Shown: piece after piece, positions 14,147 through 30,368 of the stretch | Layout: each line of letters begins with the position of its first letter | Numbering within the stretch: the stretch's first letter is position 1 | Made by a program: the position numbers and the translations under genes | Notes under the pieces: model-generated | Told to the model about the DNA's origin: nothing | The model's input: the letters and a program-made list of their open reading frames with translations, nothing else | The model's database searches: none | Origin: Brugia malayi | Lineage: Eukaryota; Nematoda; Chromadorea; Rhabditida; Onchocercidae | Length of the DNA stretch: 64,000 nucleotides | NCBI RefSeq assembly: GCF_000002995.4 | Contig: NW_025062478.1 | Span: 6,796,001-6,860,000, forward strand | Direction of reading: 5' to 3'

Positions 14147-16243
14147 CTATGCTTGAAATGTTGTTATATACTTTAAAAGGCATTTACAGTTATGCAAGAA
14201 AATGTTCCCAAAATCATGACAGTGTGAACAGAGTTTTAATGAAAACAGATCTTTGCAACTGTTAGTAACGATATCCCATGTACAACCCAATATATCATCT
14301 AATGGTTCCTGTTCTCGAGGATGTACTTGCATTTGAACTTGAATTTTCCCCGGTAAGTGACGTTGCCGAAGTGAATTATCTATATTTCTTGCATTTGTAT
14401 TACCTGAATTCCGGAAATGACCATTACTGATCAGTGCGCTAATTCCAGAATTTTGTGATTGAATGTTAAAAAGACTGGGCGATGTTTCAGCTTTGCTTGG
14501 TGGTATCGGCAATGCAATCGGTGCTGAAGCACTTATGAAAGAAGGAATTGCAGATAATTTTGTGACGTTTGGTCGCTGAATTAGTTTCTGAATGTAGTGC
14601 TGCTCTTGAGTGATACCTGAAGACAGAGGTGAACTAAAGGTTGCATATGAAACCGTTGTGCGGGTTCCGAAATCAAGATCATGTGAACGTGGATGACCAG
14701 GTGTGGAAGGTAAGGGGATCGAAGGTGCCAGCATCGATAAACCTGCAACATGTCGAGGATCAACTGATACAATGTCTGCAGTGACAGGAAATTGAGTAGC
14801 TTCGGTAACGGGAGGATAGTTACGAACTTTCACCGTGGTGCGTTCCATTTTTCTTAGGATTTCCACCTCTACATCAATCGCATTATCGTTTAAATAATTG
14901 TCCTCCTCATCTTTCTTCTTGTCATCCTTATCATCTTCACGACCTCCCGTATTATTCGATAGTCTTCTCTTTTTATTTCGCTGCTCTTCTAAAATAATTT
15001 TCAAGAACTGAAAATGAATTGAGAAATGAAATCAAAATTCGATCAGTTTAATTTAATTTAAAATTTACATATAAAAGACTAGATTTACTTTGCGATGGTT
15101 AGGTAATCTCAAGCAAATTATTAGTTGAGTGATGAGAATGCCATGATAGAAAATAATATTTCAATGCACCAAAACGATGAAAACGTCCAGAAGACAATTA
15201 AGAGATAACATGGATTGAAAAAAACCATGAAATATTGATACGGTAATAAAGTGATAAGAAAGTACCACTGTTTGGCAAAACAGGAAATGCGATATTTTGG
15301 AGGGTGCTACTGTTTACCGGAGGTATCAGTCGTGTGTCGTTGCTAGCATACGTCTGAATAAATGTCACAACAGGGAATCTGATAAGTGGCTCTGCGACAG
15401 TACTTTCCATATCATCTGATAGTTTGTTCATCGATGTTTCTCCTATTTAATGAGTGATGAAATATATAACTATAAAGTTCGAAAAGCAAAATTATAATTT
15501 GGTTTATGAATGTTAGATGCATTTTTGATCAGTTCTTTGTTGAAAAATTTACTTGTTTATTTGCTATATTTATGAATAGAATTCATCCCATTTTCTTTTG
15601 CTGATTCGACGTTTTTCTAATTTTTTATTGGATAATTACTTAAAATACTTTGTTCAAAAAGATGAATACTTGAAGTTCTGTTAAATGTTACTATGATCAA
15701 AGACTCGAAAACTTTTAAATGAATTAGTAGAATTGAAAAAATAAATTTTGCTCCATAGTTGTTGCACTTTACTTTTTAATTAAATTAGTTAAAATTTGTG
15801 ATATTATAAAGTAAGGAAAAACATTTAGGGCACGTTTTGCTAAAATAAAACCAAAACAGCCTTACTCTATAACTTCAAAAAGTCAATGAAAACAACACCA
15901 TAAATACACCATAAAAATTTCTGTTTCAAAAATTCTCGCAACATTTTTAACTAATTGTGTTTCAACAAAAATAATTTCAATTAAAGTAAAATAAACCTTT
16001 TCTTTGTTGATAATGTTGAAATCTGCGATTCCGATCCTTCAGTAAACGACGTTCATCATGTTGTTGGTGTGGATGTTGCGTCAAATTATTAGAAGAAAAC
16101 GAAGTTGGTAATGTTTTTTGGCGCACTGAGAGAAAATTTATCTCTGGAATCATTGCTAGAACTTTCTCATCATATTCATTCGTATTTTGAGTAGCAATAA
16201 TAAGCCATAATTGTGCAGAAATTAATGCGCCATTCAATCGCAT
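14147..16243 (-). CDS. Secreted protein with C-terminal six-cysteine module, family unknown
   Basis: Three exons on the minus strand (16243-15997, 15442-15266, 14988-14147) join in phase to 421 aa. The first 20 or so residues (MRLNGALISAQLWLIIATQ) look like a signal peptide. The long middle is low in hydrophobic residues and rich in Ser, Pro, Thr and Asn. It has basic clusters (DERRLLKDRNRR, EEQRNKKRRL) that could be proprotein-convertase sites, an acidic patch (DDKDDKKKDEED) and possible N-glycosylation sites (NLT, NSS). All six cysteines lie in the last 45 residues, spaced C-x8-C-x8-C-x2-C-x10-C-x-C, beginning GCTWDIVTNSCKD. An in-frame TGA lies 12 nt upstream of the ATG, and a TTTTCTAG acceptor lies about 36 nt upstream (16280). 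I do not recognise the family. The even cysteine count and signal peptide suggest a disulphide-bonded extracellular module. Confidence 0.75.
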
Positions 16244-19200
16244 TATAAAATGATGTCAATTATCTTTTTGATTTGAATTCTAGAAAAGCAAATTTTTGGA
16301 ATATAATATAATACATTTCATGAAATTTAATGGTAGATCGACAAGATCAAATTCATCACATCATAAAGGTTATTTCTAAATTAGACTGCAGTTTAAAACT
16401 AGTGACTAGACAAAGCAGACGCTGATTATACGTATAGATAGCAAAATAATTCAAAGAATATCTAAATAATGGATTTTAAAAATGAAGCTAACGATTAAAA
16501 TCTAATTATTTGCCACATTATTTGTTGTTAAACAAATGCTCTTTAGCTTTCTCATGGCGCATTTTTACTTAGGATCGTCATAGAATGAGCCGAAAATTTT
16601 CAAAGCACGTATTTAGAAAAAAAGAAAGTAAGAACGAAACTTTTACAATTGACCATTTGATTAAAAAATTGAGACAAAATTTATTGGTTTGCTAAAAACT
16701 GAAAATGCGACAATATCAACATAAAGTAGATTATTTACAATGGTAAAAATAATTGCTTTATTCCAATTGTAACAAAATTATGAAAAAGTTTCCAAAAAAA
16801 GGCAAACATATGAATCTTTGTGATACATATGGGAGAGTCTTTACAAAATTTTCTTCTTTTCGCTGAAATTCAAAAAACTAGTAATGACTATATCACTTTG
16901 TTGTCTTTTGCCCTCTTTAAAATCACATTATTGCAGTAATCCCGGAATTACAGCAAGAGCACCACCAATTCGGTATTCTCATTTTCTCGGCATCCCTTTT
17001 TTCTTTTCGCCTTCTCCACTATACTTCTTTTTCGAACATCTACATATATTGACAAAAATCCAGCACTTTTTTCCTTTACCTTCAGAATTGCTCTTGTAAA
17101 TAAATAGATGGCAACATGATTCTCTATCAGTTTAACTTTTGAAACCAATCATCTTTTCATCTATTTGCAAGCAGTACCTGAATCTATCATTTTAGTCCTA
17201 TTATATTTTTCTCATTCTTTTCAGTACAACCAGCAAGTTGTTAGTCTGTGAAACCATTGAATTTGGATAGAAATAAGTGTGTGTGATGTGTTCTGCTTTC
17301 AAAAATGGTTGCAACAATGTCTGATTGACAGCATCGGATAAGGTAAATCAACACGGTTTTTTGATAAAGATAAGAAATCCTCTTTAACATTTCCATTAGT
17401 AATGGAAAGAAAGAACTTTATTTTAACTACTCGGAACAGTACTTATTATAATAGATATACATGATCAATACTTTCATTACATTTAGAAGCATTGATGCTA
17501 TTAAATGTGAGCTAAAAATTGATTGCCACGGAAAGTTGAAATAATGACCTATTTTAGCTCAATTCGAAATCGCTAAATGACTGCTGAACATATTTTTTGA
17601 TTTTTTTTGCATATTACAACATTAACACTCTGCATACAATTCACCAAGCATTTTATAAACAGCCACCACATATGTAGAATTTCTGGTAGTTGTAAAGAAT
17701 CATAAAACATTTCCCAGAAAGTAGTGATCTACGTTGACTTGTCGAAATAAAAATTTAGAACAACAAATGTGGCCGTAAAAGGAATTTAAATTCTTCAAAG
17801 TGTTCATTTTTTGAAATAATTAACTGCTTATTAAGTTTAAATTACTATCGACATTATCAAATGAACCATTTGAAAGATTTCATTCATCAATGAGTTTAGT
17901 AAATACATACTGAAAGCATATGTATAAGATAATTCTGTCTCCAGCACAATAAATGCATGTTCTTAAATGTCACTGGATACAGCTGCAGCCATTCTTCATG
18001 CTACTTTCAAAACATGTAAGCTTCACATCCGATAGTTATAATGTCGTTTTTCATAATCTTTCTGACGACAGTAAAGACTCAACGACACAAATTAGCAAGT
18101 GAATAAATGCACTAAACATATGAGTTGTTACAAAACTTACAACGATAATTGATCATAATGATGTAATAAAGCAAAATTAAATTAACTAACGTGTCAGAAC
18201 AGCTGATCAGTGGAAACAAGGAGAAATGAAGGGATTGAATAAGTAAACATTGAAATGACTGCACAACGAGTTTCCTATTCAATGCAGCTTCACCCATCGG
18301 ACGCTTAGTGCCACTTCATGCAACAATGCAACGGGAATTGAGATTGTCCAACAACACTGTGAGATTGATCGACATTAAATCCGTGATAATACTCATCCGT
18401 ACATAACATTACATCCTCTTCTTCACTTAATTTCTTTGTTAAAGTGTTGAATTTAAAAAACAGGCAATCCAATTCTCAAACAGTTTATTCTTTTGGAGGA
18501 AGATCGCAAACTAAGTGAATGAATTATACTCAATTACTTCTCATATAGTGTTGTGCTTAATTAGTATTGTCTATTCCATTTCAATTTTTTTCCTAATTTC
18601 TCACTCAAAGTCATCATAGGTTGATTTCACCAAAGCATATGGTTACAAAATGATAAATTAGTAATCTATAAGGCATAAAAAACCTTAATTTTGAAAGACG
18701 GAATTTTAAAATTTCCAGAAATCATTTATACAATTAAGCCCCGAACAAAATCAAAATCAAGGTTGCGATGTAATCAAATTACGGTATAGGAGAAAGATTA
18801 ACAGAAAAACTGGATTACAGAACACGTTTTCATCTTGGTCGAGACAATAATCACTTTAAAGATTCCCTAATTAGCGCCAATTATTCATTTGTTCCCATTC
18901 ATTAATGTGTCCTTCTTTGATTTATTGTACTTGTTAGTTTCGAAGTTCATTTTTCCCTGTATTTCATTCTAGCTAAACAAAAGACCGGTAATTAGCATTT
19001 CTTAATATATGTCAAAAAAAAGAAGTACAACACAGAGTGCAAATATCCGTCGTAATCCTGATAAAAATTGGAATTTATATAGCATGAAATTATAGCCAAG
19101 AAATCCAATTTTATTACTGTGTTCTTAATGTATTTTCATCCACCAATTATAAAATCTTTATGCAACAAGAATTCCATTTAATTTCCTTAATTCGAAAATT

Positions 19201-20257
19201 TCTGCATAACTATTATTGAGTTACAAACATGTAGAATAGTAAGGCAGTAAAAAATTCTCGCATATTAATAACTATGAATCGCATCTCATTTTTCCTAAGA
19301 CTCTTTTGAAATAAGTTGAAATCAATAAAAATTTAATAACTATGAACTGACAAAAGCATCAAAAGGGACATTTCCGAACTTAAATTTTTTTATTTCAAAC
19401 AACAATTTGACAACAAAGCAAATAATGAAATGGCTGTTCCAAAAAAAAAATTTTTTTTCAAGAGAAAAAACTGAACAAGCCGAGATATATCTCTTTATTA
19501 ATAGTAGAGTTCATTTGAAAAGTGATTATATCACTTCCACGAACTACCAAAGGAATCGGCAAATCTATGCGCTAGAGCCATTCTTGAAACGTGAAAGCAT
19601 AAGATGACAGCACTATCAGCTGTCTGTCTATCACGTGTCATCAAATATGGTACACTCTTATATTTTACGGTACTATGGTAATGGAATAATCATTCTCAAA
19701 GCATAAGCATTTCCATGACAGGTCTATCAAATAAAAATCAAACTCAATTAACATCCAGTTCAGAATAATGGAAACATTAACTTCTGAAAAACAAGTAACA
19801 GATCATGTAGAAAACAATTTTCTTAAAAATTCATTGCGATCATACCATTCTTGTATTACTTTAGACATCGAATTCTCATCCACACAAAGATAAAAGTTCT
19901 GTAAGTAAAATGATCCCAAAATGTCGACAAAATTTTGGAATTTTATTCATTTTAAGTTGATAATATCCAATAACAAAGATCATCAAGCACGTCACATATT
20001 ACAAGGTTGTATTTTACAGCTAGTCATCAAATCTATATTTCTCAAGCAAAAAAAATTATGCAATTAAATCTCATAATAAACTAATACAAAATCCGTCCGT
20101 TCGCAGGAAAAGATAAAAAGTTTTTAATATTTAGGACTTCATGCAGCTAATATTTGGTTTTGGATATTTATCAAGCGATAATAACTGTTCTGTATTAATT
20201 AAAATCTAGAAATAAAGAAAACCTAAAACGTGAAAATATCCAAAAGTTCACTGACTA
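16244..20257. other. Intergenic region, no gene found
   Basis: About 4 kb of AT-rich sequence. It holds the presumed promoter and 5' end of the secreted six-cysteine gene and the downstream flank of the cardiolipin synthase gene. Open frames at 16884-17099 and 19407-19607 have no phase-compatible splice partners or family resemblance. Confidence 0.5.
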
Positions 20258-22492
20258 TTATTCTTTCTTTACTGGCTTCATCCTGGTCAGCCGTGCGTAC
20301 TGGAATCCAGAATAGATCGTTGTTGCGGCAGTAGCAAAGCTAAAACGTATTTTGTCATCTGCTTAAAATGATAAGTAAATGGCAAAAGCAAATTTGAAAA
20401 ATTTTGACTAGACTTATTTTTTTTTTTTGCAAATAATCATAAATGACAAAACCGACTCACTAGATATGTGTTAGAAAAAGATGATTCGTAAAGCCTAATA
20501 TAGAAGATACTAGGCTTCCAGCGACTGTGCACATCTGAAGTGCCGTATTCACCTAAACTTGCTCAAATTTTATCATAGTTAAGAAAGATAAAGAATGAAA
20601 CTTGTATGATTAAATTAAAACAATGGAACCAAAGTCTACTAAAAAATTAATGCAATCAGCTCAGTTAAACATGAGAAACTTGGACTCAAAAAAGAAAATA
20701 GATGAAGTTAAGCAAAAGTTTGAAATATAAAATCTGAAATATAAAATCTAAGTACAAAAAATAAAACTGAATTTACAACGCTTGAATGGGAGGAAAAGAC
20801 AACAAATTAACAAACAAAAAAAAAAAAAAAAATTAGAATCTCCTGCTTAATTATTTCCTGCTGAAAAAAAAAAAGCGGAGAAATACAGACTTTACTGACA
20901 GATGTTGGTGTGACTTGAAGTGGTGAAACAGATGGGCTAAAATACCGGATTAATGTTACCGGTTTTTCAAGTGTTTTGTATCTGGTTACAGCTCCACCAA
21001 CAATAAGGCCAATGTCTCGTAAAATCACCAGAATAGTAAGAGGCACTAAAATTGAGAATGTTGTAAATAGAATAGTTTTAAATAAAAGGTTACAAGAATT
21101 AAACTAATGTCAATAAAATTAAGGAGGAAAAGTCACATGGTACAAGTTTGACGTAAGTGAGACTAATAAAAACGGTTGTAACAAGTAATTTATCAGCCAC
21201 AGGGTCAATTATACTACCAACCAGCGAATTTTGACTCCAAAAGCTTCGAGCAATATAACCATCCAACTGAAATGGAGTATAAATGTAATGATTTTCAAAT
21301 TTTTTCGAAAAAAAATCTCGTACAAAAAATTTAACCATTCATTATCAGAAATTAACATGTCTTTTAATCTTGAATACGACTTTGTAATTCTGCAAAGGAA
21401 GCATTTGAGAATTAACAAATCAGTGGTATATTATAACACAATGATTACACAACAGTACGATATTAAAAAGAAATGGAGTATTCAATACTCAACTCAATAC
21501 CATGCTTTTCGCTGATAATGAAGAGGTGATGAGATCTGAGAACGAAAATAAACTTTCGTCAGTCTATCCATTATAGCCAAAAAAAGTAAATTAAGATCTA
21601 CGGGTTTAGAATTCATATTTTTACTGAAATATTCACTCCTGTTCAGAAGTGGATGTTACAAAAGACGCAACAACTAAACCATATTAGGTTTTAAAATATA
21701 TTACAGAATAATTAAACGAACCCAATCTGTTATCCCGCTAATAGCAAATAAAGCCAGTGCAATCATGTATGATTCCTTTATTATTAAATATCCAATTAAT
21801 GGAGTCATTCCAATTCTAAAATTACTCCGAGAAAATCAGACATAGCAACAAACTCCTACCACGCAGTTTGAAAAATCAGTCATCTTCAATATATATCGAT
21901 GAGCAGGGGAATAAGTGTAAGGTAGATTCCCAAATGCATAAGTTACGTTTAACACTTCATATAAAAATAAATGAGTGGTTAAGTAGTTTTAAAAGTAAAT
22001 GAGGTCAATGCATGGAAATTACAAATGAAAGAAACACACCTGAATAAGCACAAAGCATTTGGTATAGTTGCAATTTTGTTCCCAGGCTTATTTCTAATCT
22101 CGTTCACTTTTACTTCTGTAATATGTTTAGAAGTGGAGGTTTTACTATTCCTGGAAATAATATGTGATTATTTTAATGAAATATAATGTCTCTTTTTCCA
22201 TCAATCCACATATAGAGAGCAATTCTGCTCATTAAATTAATTTGTTTTAGAAAAACAACTTTATCTTAATGCTACCTAATACTGCAAAATACAACTTCAA
22301 CAGTGTTTTTTGGAAATTTAGAGTGTATTGCGATGCACCTAACGATTCAAAAGAATATGTAAATGGAAAAAAATACGGCTCAAATGTTTACCGACTCAAG
22401 GTCAAAAGCCGTGCTTGGGAAACATAAGCAATAGATGGAAGGAAAGTTGCGCTAGGATATGTCACCAGAGAGAGCGTCTTTCTACACTGCAT
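20258..22492 (-). CDS. crls-1: Cardiolipin synthase (CDP-alcohol phosphatidyltransferase), mitochondrial
   Basis: Seven exons on the minus strand (22492-22392, 22150-22040, 21815-21722, 21266-21137, 21045-20891, 20552-20461, 20339-20258) join in phase to 254 aa. The enzyme condenses CDP-diacylglycerol with phosphatidylglycerol to make cardiolipin in the inner mitochondrial membrane. The start (MQCRKTLSLVTYPSATF) is basic and Ser/Thr-rich with no acidic residues, as in a mitochondrial presequence. KIATIPNALCLFRIGMTP and GYLII match the CRLS1 N-terminal block. The catalytic CDP-alcohol phosphatidyltransferase motif D-x2-D-G-x2-A-R-x9-G-x3-D-x3-D is intact: D101, D104, G105, A108, R109, G119, D123 and D127, split across exons 3 and 4. 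VILRDIGLIVGG, RYKTLEKPVTLIRYFSP and TPTSVSKVNTALQ follow, as in animal CRLS1. The acceptor before the LDG exon is CCATTTCAG. Confidence 0.95.
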
Positions 22493-26112
<3,620 letters not shown>

Positions 26113-28959
26113 ATGCACGAAGCAAAAATTGTGTTATTTGCAGCATCTGGCTGTAGCGCATTTGCAATCACTGCGTGTTTGGTTGTGATCAGTTCCGCAT
26201 ACATGATAATAAAAGAAACTGGCGATGAAGTGTTAGACGAGATACAGGTATTTAATTGTGCTTCTTTGAATACCTGAGAAAAGGTAACTGAAGCTGAACT
26301 ATGAATCTTAGAATTTGAAAGTGTTTTGCCTTTTATTTTAATCACTCCAATCTGATTGGATGAATAAGCTGTTTCTGCTACATGCTGAACTCTAAATTTA
26401 GAACTTTGAAAGTAACTTCGAGAAAAAAGTAATCCCTTTACTTTTATGCCAAGAGGGATAAGAGTAGAGGGATTACTTCTTCATTACGGTTGTTGTTTCC
26501 TGATTTAACTATGCTCCCTGATTTACAAAATTGATTGTAATTAAATGAGTAATGAATGAATCAAAGTGGAGACAACTGATGATAATCAAAAGTGTTTTTG
26601 AGGTTTTAATACTGAATGAATTGCTTCGTAGCTATTCTTTGTCCAGTGAAAATTTGATTGTCTTAAAAAATGTTAGCAAATGCTAACTGCATTTTTTAAT
26701 TATTATCTACTTCTTATATCAAAGAATATATTATGGTACTTTGCTACTGTTTTCATTAATCTTTGCTTTTTTATCCCTTTTTTGTAATTTTTATAATTAA
26801 GTTTCCATTTCTATTTAATATCTCATAAATTGCACCTCAAAGTTTATACTTCTCCAGCTCTTTGAAATCTCTCGTAAAATTCCCTGTTTTATTATTTTCC
26901 AACCAGCACTTTTTTAATACTTACAGTTATCTCAAAAATAAATGTTTCGAATTTCAAAAAGTTTTAAAAAAATTAGTGAAAGTCATAAAAACAAAAAAGA
27001 GAAGTTTGTTGGGACACCATTGTCACCATTGATCACAATTCCGAACCATTCTTATGCAGGAGATTTAATTCATCTTTTTGGGAATGTAAATTTACTCGGA
27101 TAATTGAAATTACACTGATTTTTTCTTTTTTATTCATAGTGCTGATAGGAATATTTAGTTTAATAGTTAGACTTCCTTGACACTTAGTAACTTTTTTTAG
27201 AATCAGTGATAAAAGTAATTCAAATTTCTGCTTTGATGAGAACAACACAATTTTTAATCACTTTCAAGATAATTTACAATTTGTTTTACATATTTTACCT
27301 ACAAGAACGAATGTATTGATCTATTTATTATATGTAAAAATGGAAAATTCTTATTTAAGTTAAGAGAATAAATACGAGAAATTGACATCATTTTGTTCTG
27401 AAAATCGATTGAGTAATCTGCACTGGAACAACTGACGTTCTGAATGCAAGTAGGACCTGAAAGCACTTTTTCAATTGTAAAACTTACTGCAAATAGTAAT
27501 AATACTGATAATCTGTATAAAGTTTCTGAGACATTTTGTGTAGGATGCAGAATATTTAAGAAGTAAAAATTTATTTAAAAGAAGAAACAGAATCACGAGG
27601 TAATAAAATATTGTGTTAGGTTGAATAAAAAGAACAAAAGACACTTTCAAAAAAAGAGAAATAGAGAAAGTGTTTTATTATTGTTCTCAACATTGCGTAC
27701 TAGCATTGGCTACGTATTAAAAAAAAATACGCATTCATAATAGTTAATGGAATCAATAGTTTTACAAGTAATGCTTTTCGTGAGAACCAGAAATTTGCTT
27801 CCAAAACCACTCAGTCCCGATTTTATAAAATCATTAAGACTGAGTTGTGGAACAAACAGACATTTGATGTTTTAATTATTTCGCAGTGTAATATTCTTAT
27901 CGCGAACTTTTTTCTTAGAATGCTACTTTTTCATGTATCGTTCTATAGAATGAAACAAATAAAAGTGTGGACATTATGATATGAGTTATTTGTAAGTTTT
28001 TAACTAAGAACTTTAGATGAAATTCTGAAAGAACTCTTTCTACTACAGAAAATTTTGATAATTCTTTTAATATATATAGATGTTCCGCGCCGAAATCGAT
28101 TCAGCCTGGTCGGAAATAATGAATATCCAAATCATTCTTAGTCCGCCTAGCCAACAACGCGATAATCCATTCAGTAGTATATTTCGACAAAGACGTCATA
28201 TGTTCTCCAACTTGCCATCCTATTGCATATGTGAATTACCGAAAGCAGTTTGTCCTCCCGGACTACCGGGACCTCCTGGTCCATTCGGCCAGAAAGGACG
28301 TATGTTTTTTCGTTATTGTTCCGTTATTGTTCTTGTTCCGTTATTGTTCCTGTATCTGAATTTATCATATAGAAAGAAAGAGAAATTTCACGTCAGATTC
28401 AGCAATCACTTTTTCAGAGCCGGGTTTACCTGGATTACCCGGAGAAGACAATACGGTAATCTACCCATCAGTAACTTGTCCGCCACAAGATGTGCCTTGC
28501 GTCAAATGTCCGGCTGGCCCCCTTGGTTTACCCGGATCAAATGGACCAAGAGGTTCCGAAGGTCCAGCTGGAATTCCAGGACAGCCAGGACATCCGGGTC
28601 TTGCTGGACTACCAGGACTACCAGGGCCATGCGGTGATGCTGGTTTACCAGGATCGCCTGGTGTTGTTGGTCCGCGCGGTCCACCAGGCCAAGACGGATT
28701 GCGTGGAAGAGGAAAAGCAGGACCAGAAGGAATATCAGGCTTACCAGGGTCTCAAGGGGAACCTGGATCGGATGGACAGCGAGGAAATGATGGAATACCA
28801 GGGCCAGTAGGACCACCAGGACCTATTGGTATGCCAGGTCGGCCGGGAATGAACGGACTTCCGGGAGCACCTGGTAGAAAAGGTCTTTCTGGAAATGACG
28901 CCGCTTATTGCCCCTGTCCGCCACGATCTACCGGATACTACAGTCGATTTGTGCAGTGA
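26113..28959 (+). CDS. Cuticle collagen, nematode col family
   Basis: Three exons (26113-26247, 28080-28299, 28418-28959) join in phase to 298 aa. Residues 8-33 form the N-terminal membrane anchor or signal. The conserved block [13 protein letters not shown] (47-59) is the standard nematode collagen N-terminal homology box. RQRR at 81-84 is the subtilisin-like (BLI-4/furin) processing site. Cysteines at about 94, 96 and 103 precede a short Gly-X-Y run. This is interrupted by a segment with [13 protein letters not shown] and followed by the main Gly-X-Y domain, which holds one internal Cys (GPCGDAG). The C-terminus is [19 protein letters not shown]. Product: a secreted, disulphide- and tyrosine-crosslinked component of the extracellular cuticle. 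The start was chosen for the usual short N-terminus; an in-frame ATG at 26059 would add 18 residues. Intron 1 is 1.8 kb. An AATAAA lies at 29099. Confidence 0.95.
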
Positions 28960-30368
28960 TTAATTTGTTTAACCTGTATGGCTAAGCAAAAAAGCCATAA
29001 ATTTGGAATATTCATTCCAGACATTTTATATGGATTTTTAGATTTTTCAAATGAATTGGTTGAAAAGTAATTAGCTTTATTTAAATCGACAAATGTATAA
29101 TAAAAGTAATACATACTGTGCAAAAATAAAAATTAGATAACAACTGAGTGGAAAAAAAGCAAATGGGTTTTCACTATAAGAGAAAAATTCAGTTGTTAAT
29201 GAAAACATCTTTTCAAATATCAGTTTTCGGGGATCGATCTGTGAATGGATTCAACAGAGCGTCATAATTTTGAAAGTGAATATTTGAAACGAAATCAACG
29301 AAAGAAAGATAGCATCCTTTATTTTAACTAAAAGGCTTTCCTTAGTTGTTAAAAGCCATTTAAGGCCATTGAAACTGAATAAAGACGGTGTTTTATGCTA
29401 GGTACTTTTTCATTACTAGTTTTAAAAAATAGAGTAATTAGTTATTTCCACTTTTTTAGCAGTACTTTTAAACATATTTCATCGCTGTCATGTCCATGCC
29501 TCGAGCATTTTTTGCTTCATCTTATTTTCATCATGTAGTTGGCGACATTCAGTTTCCATTTTTAATGGACTGTCCGATCGTGTGAATAATCGCATATCAT
29601 GAATTTGCCGTGTACTCAAACGCTGAATTCATGTTTTGAAACTCAATCAAATTCTTTTTTTAAAGTTCAATTTTCTGAAACCTAATTATTTTTTAAAACT
29701 TTCAAACGTTGTAAACTTTTAGAAGACATTGGTTTCTTGAATAAATGAGTAAATAAATATAAAATTAAAAGTGCTCACCAGAAGGGTGTTACTCGTTTCA
29801 GGACAGGCACTGGTAAATGCCTTATAATAACAAATCAGAGAACACTCCAAAGTTCTGAAAAAGTGGAACATTATCAACTTTTGGACCTTTATTTTTGTAT
29901 CAATGAACTTTATCTTTTCTATTATGTTATTATTTGACTGACTATTTAATTGGTTAATTTACTAAGATTACCGAATTTCACCAAAGACATAAAGCCATAT
30001 AAACTCTCCTGCTTCTCATGCTCGAGAAATATGCTGTATACTGGCTCTATTTTTGAGGTATTCCATAAAATTTGTTCTCGATTAAGCGAGGGAAGATATT
30101 ATTCTTTCCTTTGTCTATTTTATCATTACTATTGATTTAATTCTTATTACCATCCATTCTATACTAATCAAATATTATCTTAGAGATAATATTTGATTAG
30201 TATTAGGGCATATTAAATTCCTGAGCAATACCCTGAGAAGATAATCATTTGACAGCTTCCTTATTATTATTGTGATGGATGTATCGATACATTTAATAGC
30301 TATCCGGTCTTCCGGTCTGGTTAACCAGTTTCATTGATTCATTATAGGAGCGATTTGATGAAAAGCTT
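28960..30368. other. 3' flank of collagen gene, no gene found
   Basis: Contains the collagen 3' UTR with AATAAA at 29099-29104. A perfect 20-bp inverted repeat lies at 30161-30203. No coding exon is supported. Confidence 0.55.
30161..30203. repeat. Perfect 20-bp inverted repeat with 3-nt loop
   Basis: The arm ATACTAATCAAATATTATCT (30161-30180) is followed by TAG and then its exact reverse complement (30184-30203). Pairing stops at both outer ends. No promoter or transcript context is visible. Confidence 0.95.

Noticed and set aside
28502..28816. Antisense and shifted-frame open frames over the collagen
   Set aside because: They result from the Gly-X-Y codon periodicity of the real collagen exon.
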